A stretch of DNA of 10,707 bases from Amoebophrya sp. AT5.2 (Eukaryota > Sar > Dinophyceae > Syndiniales > Amoebophryaceae): assembly GCA_005223375.1 (NCBI GenBank), contig RXOD01006314.1:1-10707 (forward strand). Direction: 5' to 3'. Under the pieces are notes generated by a model. It was not told the DNA's origin and did not search any database. It saw nothing but the letters and a program-made list of their open reading frames with translations. Made by a program: the position numbers and the translations under genes. This document shows positions 1-7,601 of the stretch, in pieces; position 1 is the stretch's first letter; the number at the start of each line of letters is the position of its first letter.

Positions 1-647
1 CCAAATACGAGAGGACCTACAAGACCTCCACCAGCCGAACAATCTCCAGGAAAATGGGTTGATCCCCCCCTTAACTTCAGTTCTGCCGGCAGCCACGTCA
101 GCAGCGCGCTCGACTTCAGCGGAATCAGGTTCTCCGACAAAGACTCCAGCACCACGCACTCGCCCGAGCGCACGATCTTGATCTGCGGAACGTCGCTTGG
201 GATGATGGGGGACGCAGACTGATGCAGGCCGCGAAAGGAGGAGCCATCACCGCGATGTTCGCGTTCGCCCTGGTCCTCGCCGAAGAAAAGTTTTTCCACG
301 ACCGCCGCCCCCCCTCCAAATCCTCCGATTTGATTGTGGCTGGTGCTGGCAAGGCGCTCGGCGAACTGTTGGTTGAACTTGTGGGCGATGGACTGCGCTT
401 TCTCGATGTCCTCAATATCCTCCGCGATCCGCTCCGGAATCCGGTCGTCTATTACGTTCGCGAGCGCGAAAAGGTAGGTGTGCCCCATGGTGTCCGTGCC
501 GATCCAGTATCGCTTCGACCGGAACCGATAGTCCTTCCACGGGTATAGGTCCCAGACAGACTGTCGCAGTAGGGAATGTAGGAAAATGTTGGGGACGTAG
601 TTGTGGTGGAGATTGATGAGTACAACGCAATTCCAGAAGGCATTGCG
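1..647 (-). CDS. Partial coding exon(s), left-edge gene, NDUFA12-like signature possible
   Basis: One minus-strand frame is open from 647 to the window edge (about 215 codons), following an in-frame TGA at 648-650, with GC-rich third positions. The early part is aromatic and hydrophobic. It then reads WIGTDTMGHTYLF (about 520-480), followed by an acidic helical stretch, a Gly-rich patch, and near 90 the string LLTWLPAEL. The 'GTDxxGxxY' string followed later by a Trp-Leu segment weakly recalls the complex I subunit/assembly-factor family NDUFA12/NDUFAF2 (usual form VGTDxFGNKYYE), but here a long insertion separates the two parts, so this is only a lead. The true exon may begin at an internal acceptor such as CGACAG (near 562) and may end at a possible donor GTTAAG near 77. 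Exons upstream probably lie at 733-1323. Alpha-kinase was considered and not supported. Function otherwise unassigned. Confidence 0.5.
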
Positions 648-732
648 TCAGTCGTCCAGAACCACAACATGTTCATGCTGGATAAAAGTCGGCGACAGCG
701 AAGGCGGTAGAAATTGTGTCGGTAAATCAAAC

Positions 733-1323
733 CTAAAGAACCCAAATGGACCAAACGACCAAGGTACAAGTTACTAATACGTCTCTACTTGGCCACGTTT
801 GGGTTTGCAGCATGCCGCTCTTCTGCGTGGACGCGTAGCCATAGACCGTCGACCCCTGTTCCCCCCAGTCGGTTTTCATCGGCGATGTCGGCGACCCACC
901 TTTCGACCGACCGCCCCGTTGCTTCCCTGCGCCCCCGCGCGCGCGTTCCATCCTCCGCTGCTGTATCGTGTAGCGCCTCAGCAGCGCGTCCGAGTGAAAA
1001 GGCATTAGACTGCGAAACCTGATAATCTTGCCGTCGGCGACGGATTTTACGCAGAGGGGAGTCGCGTGGTCGTCGGTCTCCACGTCACACAGCCGCAGCG
1101 GCTCCTCACAAACCTTCGTTAGCGCGTTCCCCATCTCAACCAGGTCTGGGCCGGCGCCGGTCGGTGTCACGGGCGTGGCGACCTCATCTTCAACCTCTGC
1201 TGTTTCCCCTTCCGCATCTTCCTTGGAGCCAGCAGGAGCATCTGACCCAAAAACAATTTCCTTTTTAACGAACTTAAAATAGCTTGCGCAATGCAAGTGG
1301 GTCTCGACTTCCAAAACGATCAA
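733..1323 (-). CDS. Probable upstream exon of the left-edge gene, unassigned
   Basis: The minus-strand frame is open across this interval, but no ATG opens it (it begins at a TTG), so it is better read as an internal exon than as a complete gene. The product starts with a mixed stretch (HLHCASYFKFVKKE). An acidic linker rich in Glu, Ala and Thr follows, then an ordered-looking segment (about 1140-990) with VCEEPLRLCDVETDD and ADGKIIRFRSLMPFHSDALL. After that comes a basic Arg/Gly/Lys low-complexity stretch (about 970-900). Third codon positions stop being GC-rich at about 795, so coding probably ends near there; candidate donors are GTGGCC and GTAGAG near 790. An acceptor CAG near 683 would link it to the exon on its left, but the phases do not match simply, so the join is unresolved. 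No domain recognised. Confidence 0.45.
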   Translation of the reverse strand: MIVLEVETHLHCASYFKFVKKEIVFGSDAPAGSKEDAEGETAEVEDEVATPVTPTGAGPDLVEMGNALTKVCEEPLRLCDVETDDHATPLCVKSVADGKIIRFRSLMPFHSDALLRRYTIQQRRMERARGGAGKQRGGRSKGGSPTSPMKTDWGEQGSTVYGYASTQKSGMLQTQTWPSRDVLVTCTLVVWSIWVL

Positions 1324-1745
1324 CGGCGTGCCACTCTCTCAACATGCAACGAAGAGTACTTAGCCTTGCAAGAAGCAAGCGCGCCACATTCGCCGTCGCC
1401 GCGTTATTTATATTTACGAAAACCAAAATTATTTTCGTGGAACTAAACTGCTCCCCAGCCTTTCTTGGCTCTTCATAACGCACCCGCTTTGCACTCCGTC
1501 CGATCCGATTTCGTTTATTTTCAACCTTTTCCCGAACATATAGGACTTCGATAATTATTGCGTACGGTTGTATCGAATCAATTTAGACCCAATCAACGTT
1601 CATTTCAGTTTTATCGCCGCAGATGGCTGCTCTGCCATTCATTCTTCGGCGAGCATGCAGCAGCCGCCGCGCTCTCGTTATCTGTCAATGTTCTTGTTTG
1701 TCTTTGCGGTACATTTTTTGTGCTTGTTTTCCGGGTTTCTCCTTC
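1324..1745. other. Spacer with no supported gene
   Basis: Between the left-edge gene and the 177-residue gene. It is richer in A and T than its flanks, especially 1400-1580. Open frames on both strands here are short and lack coding-like third positions. It probably holds the 3' end of the gene at 1746-2279 and the 5' end (possibly a further exon) of the left-edge gene. No repeat, tRNA or clear promoter element seen. Confidence 0.4.
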
Positions 1746-2279
1746 TCAAGCGGCCTTCACCTCCAAGCCCGTCGTTTTCAGCCCCTTCGACTTGGCCTTC
1801 ATCTTGTCTGGCACTATCGCCCACCATGATTCGTTGTCCAACTCGAACCGCTCCGAAATGGCGTACCTTTGGTCGTTTCTCGCATTCGGGTGCCACACGC
1901 AGCGCGGTGGGCCGCTGCCGCCGACACTTCCCGACCTCGTCCCCGCAGAATCTCGCAGCACTTCCTCCTGTTGCCACGTTGTACTACTTCTCCAAGGTCT
2001 CGAATCCAGTACGGGGCAGATTTGGAGCTGGACCGAGGTGCACTGCTTTGCGGCCCAGAACAAGCCGTCGACGGCGGAGATGGTGTCCGTCTGTCCCGGG
2101 CGGAGCTCCATTTCCGCATGATGCCAACACCGCAGGGCATCGTGCCGATTGTACGAGAAAACCCGGACGGGAACCGATGAGTCGTTCTTCACGTGCACCT
2201 GGCACACATCGGGAGAAGGCGCGGCAACTTTCTGCGCAAAACCGAGGAAATCCTTTGTGTAAGCAGCTAGAAAGGCCAT
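1746..2279 (-). CDS. Hypothetical 177-residue protein, probably beta-rich
   Basis: An intact single-exon frame of 177 codons. I chose the ATG at 2279-2277 because its context (CCAACATGGCC) is good and because the open frame upstream of it, to 2312, starts only at a TTG. A short N-terminal helix (residues 1-20) precedes a region of alternating polar/hydrophobic residues suggesting strands: CQVHVKNDSSVPVRVFSYN (26-44), an acidic-basic loop, RPGQTDTI (60-67), LFWAAKQC (73-80) and SVQLQI (82-87). A Gly/Ser-rich linker (about 112-126) leads to a Trp-rich C-terminal part (RCVWHPNAR, ESWWAIVPDKM) and a Lys-rich tail. Five Cys and eight Trp are striking for the size. There is no signal peptide or membrane segment. 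The 'V.N.S..PVRV.SYN..D ... PG' pattern looks like a small beta-sandwich, but I cannot name a family. Both neighbours lie on the same strand. Confidence 0.72.
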   Translation of the reverse strand: MAFLAAYTKDFLGFAQKVAAPSPDVCQVHVKNDSSVPVRVFSYNRHDALRCWHHAEMELRPGQTDTISAVDGLFWAAKQCTSVQLQICPVLDSRPWRSSTTWQQEEVLRDSAGTRSGSVGGSGPPRCVWHPNARNDQRYAISERFELDNESWWAIVPDKMKAKSKGLKTTGLEVKAA

Positions 2280-2344
2280 GTTGGTAGGGGTCGTGATCGT
2301 GTGCGCGGACAAAACAAGCTTCTTTGATGCAGCTCAGTCAGTGC

Positions 2345-2551
2345 TTACAGGTAGTCAAGTGGAAAGAAGCGCAAGCGTCCGCAGGTGCCGCACCGTCGTG
2401 TTCGTGAATCAAAGGAACTGGACGATGAAGCGATGCGAGAAAGTTGCACGACCACGTTCAGTTCACGACGTAACGAGTTCGCTACAAGATCCTGTATGTA
2501 AGTGTAAACACGCAGAATGGTTTCTCGAGCCTGAGATGTCAGACTGAGCAT
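2345..2551 (-). CDS. Possible 68-residue ORF or leader exon, weak
   Basis: From an ATG at 2551 a minus-strand frame runs 68 codons to TAA. It begins MLSLTSQARETILRVYTYIQ and includes a Ser run and a CGTCG pair of cysteines. It lies just upstream of the ATG at 2279, so it may be a 5' leader region or untranslated exon of that gene rather than a protein. Third positions are not clearly biased. No family recognised. Confidence 0.18.
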   Translation of the reverse strand: MLSLTSQARETILRVYTYIQDLVANSLRRELNVVVQLSRIASSSSSFDSRTRRCGTCGRLRFFPLDYL

Positions 2552-2564
2552 CGCGCACTCCAAC

Positions 2565-2583
2565 GCCTCTCAGTCTGAGAGGC
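2565..2583. repeat. 9-bp perfect inverted repeat
   Basis: GCCTCTCAG and its exact reverse complement CTGAGAGGC are separated by a single T. A similar string, CAGACTGAG, lies about 35 bases to the left. It sits in the spacer between the genes at 1746-2279 and 2825-3356. It could be a protein-binding palindrome. Chance occurrence in 10 kb is possible. Confidence 0.4.
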
Positions 2584-2824
2584 TTGCCGAGCAGCCGTCG
2601 ATGATCCCGTCGCTTCGACTCCAACAGCACGACTCTTCCGTCGTCAGAAGATCCCGCCAATGCGCAGCTTTTCGTGTGCGCTACCGCAGACTCAAAGAAC
2701 GTCCAAAAACCCTTCATTTCCGCTCTTCTCTTAGGCCCGTCCTTATCCTAAACCCGTCGTGGTTCACCTCCAGGAAATGTAGTGTCCCTTCCTCTTCCTG
2801 GAGCCCTAATTCGAACGGCTCAAA

Positions 2825-3356
2825 TTACGTCTTCGAAAACTCCCCCGCCTGAACACGCGTTTTCCCGTTGACCTTGTCCAACGTCACATCTAGAATTCGC
2901 ACACCAGGAATCGCTCCACCACCAGGCCCAGACTCCTTCCACGTCCCCTCGTAAACGTCCGTTTCGCGAGCGTACTTGTCCTCGCTGGTGTGGGCCAAAA
3001 ATTTCTTCCCATCCGATCGTCAGCGTCACGCGCATGGCTTCCGTGTCTTCGCTCGCGAGCCACGTTCGGGCCGCTGCCGATGCGGAGGAAGTCATCCTTA
3101 TTCGTACTGTACAGATCGATGGTGGAGATGAACTGGAACCACTCACTTGCACCGACACTCCTCACTCTGCTGCATGCGGTAGATCTCTGCGCGGTGACAG
3201 GACCCGCGGCCACGAGTTGACGCTGAAGGTGAAGATCCCTACCGACATGAAAAAATTTGCACCCGCAGCACACATCAAGACCCGCCGCTCAAAATGAAAT
3301 CCGCGAACCCCGAACGCTTCTCGACGCTTCTGCCGCACGCACGATGGGCGTGCCAT
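2825..3356 (-). pseudogene. Frame-disrupted coding region, about 176 codons if continuous
   Basis: Coding-like sequence with GC-rich third positions runs from an ATG at 3356 (context CGAAATGGCAC) to TAA at 2825-2827, but the frame moves. Frame one carries the start, a basic stretch and a hydrophobic segment (about 3270-3210, GANFFMSVGIFTFSV). A second frame carries EIYRMQQSEECRCK, ending at a TGA at 3145-3143. A third carries EWFQFISTIDLYSTNKDDF to about 3061. A fourth segment carries LASEDTEAMRVTLTI (3059-3015). The last carries DGKKFLAHTSEDKYARET and continues to the stop. Each junction (about 3190-3215, 3145, 3060, 3014) is explained by one extra base. The hydrophobic segment may be a membrane or signal anchor; the rest looks beta-rich. 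No family is recognised. It is either a decaying gene or an indel-rich piece of assembly; very small introns do not fit. Confidence 0.5.
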
Positions 3357-3805
3357 TTCGTGATCGGAGATGCTTCACTCTCAAAACACGACTAACACAA
3401 CGTCACATAGTACTTTACTAACTGTACTTGCTTCGTATTTTTTCGGTCGGACCAGTTCAATGTGATCGGGTCTGTACGTCTTATCAATCATCTTCTGCGT
3501 TGTACTGTGTAAAATAGAAGCCAGACTGACGTGCGTACAAGCCTCGATGACGAAAGAAAAAACCTCGCAAGAGTATCTCAGCCCGCACTAACTCCCCATG
3601 CATGTTGAACTCTGTAGCTTGTTAGTGCAGCGTTTATCAAACTAGAATTACGCTGGGGCACGCACAGTTCGCTGGAGACGGAAACCACAGCAGTCCTATT
3701 TATCGCTGAGGTGAAACGTTTATTCGCAAAGGATATCTATCAGTCTACACCAAAAACATTTGGATTTGAATTCAGTCGGAGAGCTCCCGCAGTTTCGTTT
3801 GAGAC
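3357..3805. other. Spacer with no supported gene
   Basis: An AT-richer stretch between the stop of the acidic-protein gene (3806) and the start of the disrupted gene (3356). It presumably carries the 3' untranslated region of the former and the promoter of the latter. No open frame with coding bias, no tRNA-like fold and no repeat longer than a few bases was seen. Confidence 0.4.
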
Positions 3806-4811
3806 TCACGAACTCTGGCGGAAGTATGCGGCCTTTTTCGCCTCTACGGAAGCGGAAATGGCAGCGCTTCCTTGGTCACTTGAGTCATCGCTATTGCTCG
3901 TGTCGCTGCTGCTGTCCTTTCGGCCCATGGGGTTGTAGTCGCTGTCATCATCCGAACCTCCATCGACATCGTCGCCCGCTGCCTCGCCCTCGCCGCTCCA
4001 GTACTGGGCGCCGTCATAGTTTTCCGCGGACTCACCTTCGGCGTGGGCCCCATAGTAACCACCGTCCTCGTCGAAACTGATAGGTGTGTTTCAATCGATC
4101 CATCGAGATCGGGGAAATTCAGATTCTTCATGTTCATGATCATGATGATGCTACAAATTTATTAATTCATTGTGATTCGTTAACTTCAGCTCACGTCATA
4201 GGCAAGTAGAAAAATCAGGAAAAAGTACTCCTGCTCATCGTCGTCGGCACCATATTCGTCTTCGTAACCGGCTGCCTCGCCCTCCCCAGCTGGGTCCCAC
4301 CTGTGTTGATGCAAAGTGATCCATCTCGGAGTCACTGAGGCCTAACAAAAACAAACGTATGATTTCGCTGTCGTTATTCGATGCCCTACAGTTACTTACA
4401 AGTACATCACGCCAACTCCTCGAGAAAATCGCAGGAGCAAGACAAAATCGATCGTAAGTACTCCTCGTCCTCGCCGTAGTGGTTGTCGTACCCGGCCTCG
4501 CCTTCCCCGCCCTCGAAATTCCAGTTCGCCTCGCCCTCGCCGGCATCCCAGTCCGCGTAGTATTCTCCTTCTGGCGCCGGTATCGAGCCCGCGGTCGCGG
4601 GCAGCCTGCGCGTAGTATCGTGGGTAAGAAATGAATTGGAATCAATTCAGAGGAGCACGGGCAGATGTTTCTATGAGAGAGTGAAGAGTCAGAGAACGAA
4701 TTAAGAACTCCAAGAACAAAAACAAAGAAATATTTATCGAAGTAAGTACACTCCCAGTGATGAGACGTCGAGCGGCCTGTACCGAGGCTTTTCCGGGTTG
4801 CCGCCGCACAT
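3806..4811 (-). CDS. Acidic W-GEGEA repeat protein, 182 residues, four exons
   Basis: Exons: 4811-4750, 4605-4462, 4300-4229 and 4076-3806. Joined they give 549 nt with every junction in phase 2 and no internal stop, which strongly supports the model. The protein starts MCGGNPEKPRYRPLD. Residues 40-127 are very acidic and carry four copies of W followed within a few residues by GEGEA: DWDAGEGEA (39-47), NWNFEGGEGEA (48-58), WDPAGEGEA (70-78) and YWSGEGEA (118-125). Tyr, Asp and Glu fill the spaces. Residues 133-161 are a Ser/Asp tract (SDDDSDY, KDSSSD, NSDDSSD) typical of casein kinase 2 sites. The tail is KKAAYFRQSS. No membrane segment; probably disordered. The role is unknown; such acidic tracts bind basic proteins or cations in other settings, but that is inference. 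The ATG is the first after an in-frame TAA and lies 82 bp from the preceding gene's stop. Confidence 0.75.
4077..4749 (-). other. Three phase-2 introns with GTACTT donors
   Basis: The introns at 4606-4749 (144 bp), 4301-4461 (161 bp) and 4077-4228 (152 bp) start GTACTTACTT, GTACTTACGA and GTACTTTTTC and end CGCAG, CACAG and ATCAG. All interrupt the gene after the second base of a codon. The donors differ from the common GTAAGT/GTRAGT form yet share six bases. Apart from the donor start and sizes near 150 bp, I see no extended similarity between the three. Intron 1 contains the short near-palindrome GAATTGATTCCAATTC (4632-4647). Confidence 0.65.
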
Positions 4812-4892
4812 CGTCGTGAGGTAATGTTCGCTTCCGAAGGGAACGATTGATTATCGTGTAGTTACAAATATTTTGACAAATCACGGGGGAAT

Positions 4893-5253
4893 CTAGAATA
4901 ACTCTGGATGACCAGGCTTCCCTGCGATGTAGTGCAACAGAAATTCGTGCACAAAATTCAACTCTGGCGCTGGCCGTCGCGTTAGCCCGTTCCCTAAGTT
5001 ATTCCACGACTGCTTGCTTGCCACGAATACCTCGCGAAAATGCACGAACGACAAGAAAAGCAGCAGAAACCACACGCTTTTCTTACGATGCCGGACGGAA
5101 GCGGAACGCACCGACCTAGCTCGTACGCGTACGGACCGACGGACACGGAGACGGACTTCAGTCATACTATATCAGGACCGATTTCGGACACGCGTTCACA
5201 GAATCAAACCGACGCTCAGCATCCTTCCTCACACCGATGTTGACAGCCTGCAT
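4893..5253 (-). CDS. Small predicted membrane protein, two-exon model
   Basis: Model: ATG at 5253, exon 5253-5168, intron 5167-5077 (GTATGA...AAAAG), exon 5076-4893 ending in TAG; 89 residues with a phase-2 junction. The N-terminal part is MQAVNIGVRKDAERR, and the splice creates a continuous hydrophobic segment SVLIYVWFLLLFLSFVHF that could span a membrane. It is followed by REVFVASKQSWNN and a soluble C-terminus (PELNFVHEFLLHYIAGKPG). An unspliced alternative starts at ATG 5165 (90 residues) with an Arg-rich head and a shorter hydrophobic segment. A longer alternative adds a 5' exon 5504-5476 with a GTAAGTAAGT donor, joined at 5275, also in phase 2. The C-terminal exon is the most secure part. 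No family recognised. The TAG is 82 bp upstream of the next gene's ATG. Confidence 0.42.
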
Positions 5254-5522
5254 GTTGCGGTGCTCCCAAGGAGAACTACTTACATCACCGAATAATTGTG
5301 AAAACGTGACTGAATTAAATCACGAGCAAGACGCACTTTCGTGTGGTTGTACGGTATTCGAGAAAGCAAGTCTTGAAGCGGCCAAGTTCGTGTACCCAGG
5401 CAACAGCGAGAAACGAAGATGGTAACGAACCAACGATATTTATAGGTGATTTGGATTTTTTTTATACTTACTTACTTGCCTCGACAGTTAGGCGGAAGCT
5501 GCATCGAAAGACAGCCGCAAGC

Positions 5523-6887
5523 TCACTCTAGCTCCACCTCCACGAAGTGAATGCTGCTAGCATTTTCTCGGCCACCAACCCCGGCCCTAAACTACCCTCA
5601 GCCGCGAACTGATTCCCATTCTCACCACTGGTCGACGCTCCATTCGTCGGCGAACGCTTGCCGGACAAATGCTCGTCGGCCGACTCCTTTCTCGCGGCCC
5701 TTTAGACCATTTTTACCGCCTCTGTTTTGTCGTCGCGGTTTTTTCCAGTTGGCGTTGTTGGTCTGTTGCTCGCGTCGAAAATTCTGCATTGGTTTGCCGC
5801 CTGCGTTTTGTTTACCTTTACCGCCCTTGGCACGTTGCACCCGTTCTTGCGAAGATTCCTGCCGTTGGCGCGAGGCCGACGTTGACATCATGTAGCCCTT
5901 CTGGTAGCTCCCAGTCCCACCTCTATTTTTGCGGCCCGATCTCCTTTGCTGTGCAGGAGTCGCAGGGGCGGATGCCACTGCCGCCGTCCCCAGCAGATGA
6001 TCTAGCCGCAGTCGTTTTGCTACGCGCATGGATGCCGCAGCGATGTTCCTTTCGCTGGCTTGCAATCCGAACAACCGGTCAAAGGGGCCGAGCGAAGGCT
6101 TCGGCGGCGACGGCACTGGGGTCCACTCCAGGGGCGCCTTCAGCGGCGAGAGCAAGTCTTTGTGCCCAATCGAAGAGCGGCGGGGCGGATTAAACGCCAC
6201 CGCAGCTGGTGAGGTCGGCGAGTCACCAGAGTCCGTCGTATCTCCTACGCTGCTTCCTACGTGCTCGTGATCGTACGAGTGGTTACATTCTTCACCAACG
6301 TCTTCCCATCCGTCGCTGCTTTTGTCGTCCTCGGGGTGGTCTGAGGCTTCATCTTGTTTTTCTTTGGCAGGCCCTGACGATGATCCTTCAGGCTCAGGCA
6401 TTTCAGCCACTCTTTCACCATCACCTTTCGGCGAAGTTACAAAGTCTGCAACCTCCGTCGCTGACTCTCCTTCCGGCAAGAGTGGCCGGTCCTCCGACGT
6501 TTCATTGTTCTCAGCCGGAACCGCATCTGCCCCCGCAGCTAATGAACCTCCTCCGTGGTCGGGCTCCTTCTCTTGCTGCAGCAAGTCGGCACTTTTTCTT
6601 CCTCCGCCATTGCTTGTCCGCGCTTCCAGGCCCGTTCTATTCATCGCATCATTCAATTTTTTCCGCGGCGAGCGGGGGCATTCTGCTTCTGTCTTCGCTG
6701 GCGTTACAACGAGCTCATCTGCGGAAGCTGTTCGACGGATTGAGGAAGGCTTCTCCCGAAAAAGCGATCTCCCGCTACCCGACCACGGCGTCGAAGACAC
6801 TAAAACGTCAGCAAAAGTGACCGTGCGCCGGCGCACTTTCGCTACGTCTTCCCCCGAGGCTGTCGATTGAGATTTGCTCGTGGACAT
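5523..6887 (-). CDS. Disordered Ser/Pro-rich protein with basic RGG-like C-terminus
   Basis: A 421-codon frame runs from ATG 6887 (context TCGATGTCC) to TGA 5622. It may instead splice at a GTGAGA donor (exon end 5626, phase 2) to a short final exon 5553-5523, giving the tail IHFVEVELE. Features: RRRTVTFADVL (19-29), resembling the RVxF docking motif for protein phosphatase 1; RRTAS (51-55) and RRSS (236-239), typical sites for basophilic kinases; SPRK (73-76) and SPLK (247-250), typical CDK sites; a long acidic, Pro-rich middle (105-225); a likely amphipathic helix (about 270-300, FDRLFGLQASERN onward); and a Lys/Arg/Gly/Gln/Asn-rich C-terminus (315-405) with RGG-type repeats, suggesting nucleic-acid binding. 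No folded enzyme domain and no membrane segment. A regulated nuclear or RNA-associated protein is a guess. The unbroken length and coding bias make the gene itself fairly safe. Confidence 0.7.
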
Positions 6888-7601
6888 CGATTCACTTTAG
6901 ATTTCTTTTGATATCGCCTGAAGCAAGAGTGGAAGTCACTTACGTCAGTAGCGTAGAAGTTCGATAACACTTAGCAGAAGAGCCAACATGCATCGCTTGT
7001 TTTCAAAAGTGAGAGCAGGGGGACCGTCTTTGAATGAAAGAGAGAGAGAGAGAGAAATTCCAAACCGCCCAAAATAATTGCAGTGCTTGGCACGGTGCAC
7101 GGTGAATGAAGATTTCTCCTAACCACCAATCCTGCTGGGGTACTAGTTCGTTGTGTTACCGCAATCGACCTTGTGTGGAAAAACCCGTTCGTCGAAGAGT
7201 GAGTTTTTTTTTTTTGTCCGTAGCTGAAGATTTACCACGGATTGAAGCGCAGCCGGCAACAATGACGGAATCAATGTGTGAAACGAAAGCAAGGGCAAAG
7301 GGAGGTCACACCCCGAAAATTGACTGACGGACAAGATGGTGCACGTGCAGAAGGACGACAGGTACGCTTGGACACCGTCACCGGCACGGAAGGAGCCCTG
7401 TCTCGGCGCACTAAACGGCAGACATGGCCACGACCAAACGAATGAACAATGAAGGTAAGAGACAGAAAGGCTCCACTTCTAACACTTCCAGAACACGTTG
7501 GCTCCACCTGCCCGAAAGACGAGGCGAGCGCACTCGCACTGTGAGCTTTTTCATACGTCGAATTTCAAATTCCGCTTACGAACGGCGGCGGCGCCTCATG
7601 C
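6888..7601. other. Convergent or spacer region with simple repeats
   Basis: No minus-strand gene is supported here. It holds an (AG)8 run at 7039-7054 and a T12 run near 7204-7215. On the plus strand, a short ORF (ATG 7336 to TGA 7452, MVHVQKDDRYAWTPSPAR onward) is followed by a 37-nt stretch (7455-7491) shaped like a minimal intron: GTAAGAG start, TTCTAACA, CTTCCAG end. I do not regard these as a demonstrated gene. The interval must also contain the 3' untranslated region of the SNARE gene and the promoter of the gene starting at 6887. Confidence 0.35.
7039..7054. repeat. (AG)8 microsatellite
   Basis: Eight uninterrupted AG dinucleotides upstream of the start codon of the disordered-protein gene (150 bp away, CT-type on its coding strand). 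A pyrimidine tract here could lie in its leader or promoter. Confidence 0.9.

Noticed and set aside
222..548. 108-codon plus-strand frame
   Set aside because: It is antisense to a longer minus-strand frame with better third-position bias and a more protein-like product.
1..647. Alpha-kinase-like domain in the left partial gene
   Set aside because: The pattern AQSIAHKFNQQF followed by a strand recalls the alpha-kinase N-lobe, but no catalytic Lys or later metal-binding motif is seen.
1568..2287. 239-codon plus-strand frame and two other overlapping plus-strand frames
   Set aside because: They lie opposite the intact 177-residue minus-strand gene; their Ser/Arg/Pro/Cys-rich products are typical of antisense frames in GC-rich genes.
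3034..3297. 87-codon plus-strand frame (MASVSSLASHVRAAADAEE onward)
   Set aside because: Reasonable-looking, but it is antisense to minus-strand segments with stronger GC-rich third positions; it would also be an isolated plus-strand gene. Not fully excluded.
5463..5477. ATACTTACTTAC resembling the U1 snRNA 5' end on the plus strand
   Set aside because: No U1 stem-loops or Sm site follow; it is the complement of repeated GTAAGT donor-like sequence on the minus strand.
5669..6870. Long plus-strand frames (174, 203 and 182 codons)
   Set aside because: All lie opposite the 421-codon minus-strand frame and show low-complexity shadow composition.
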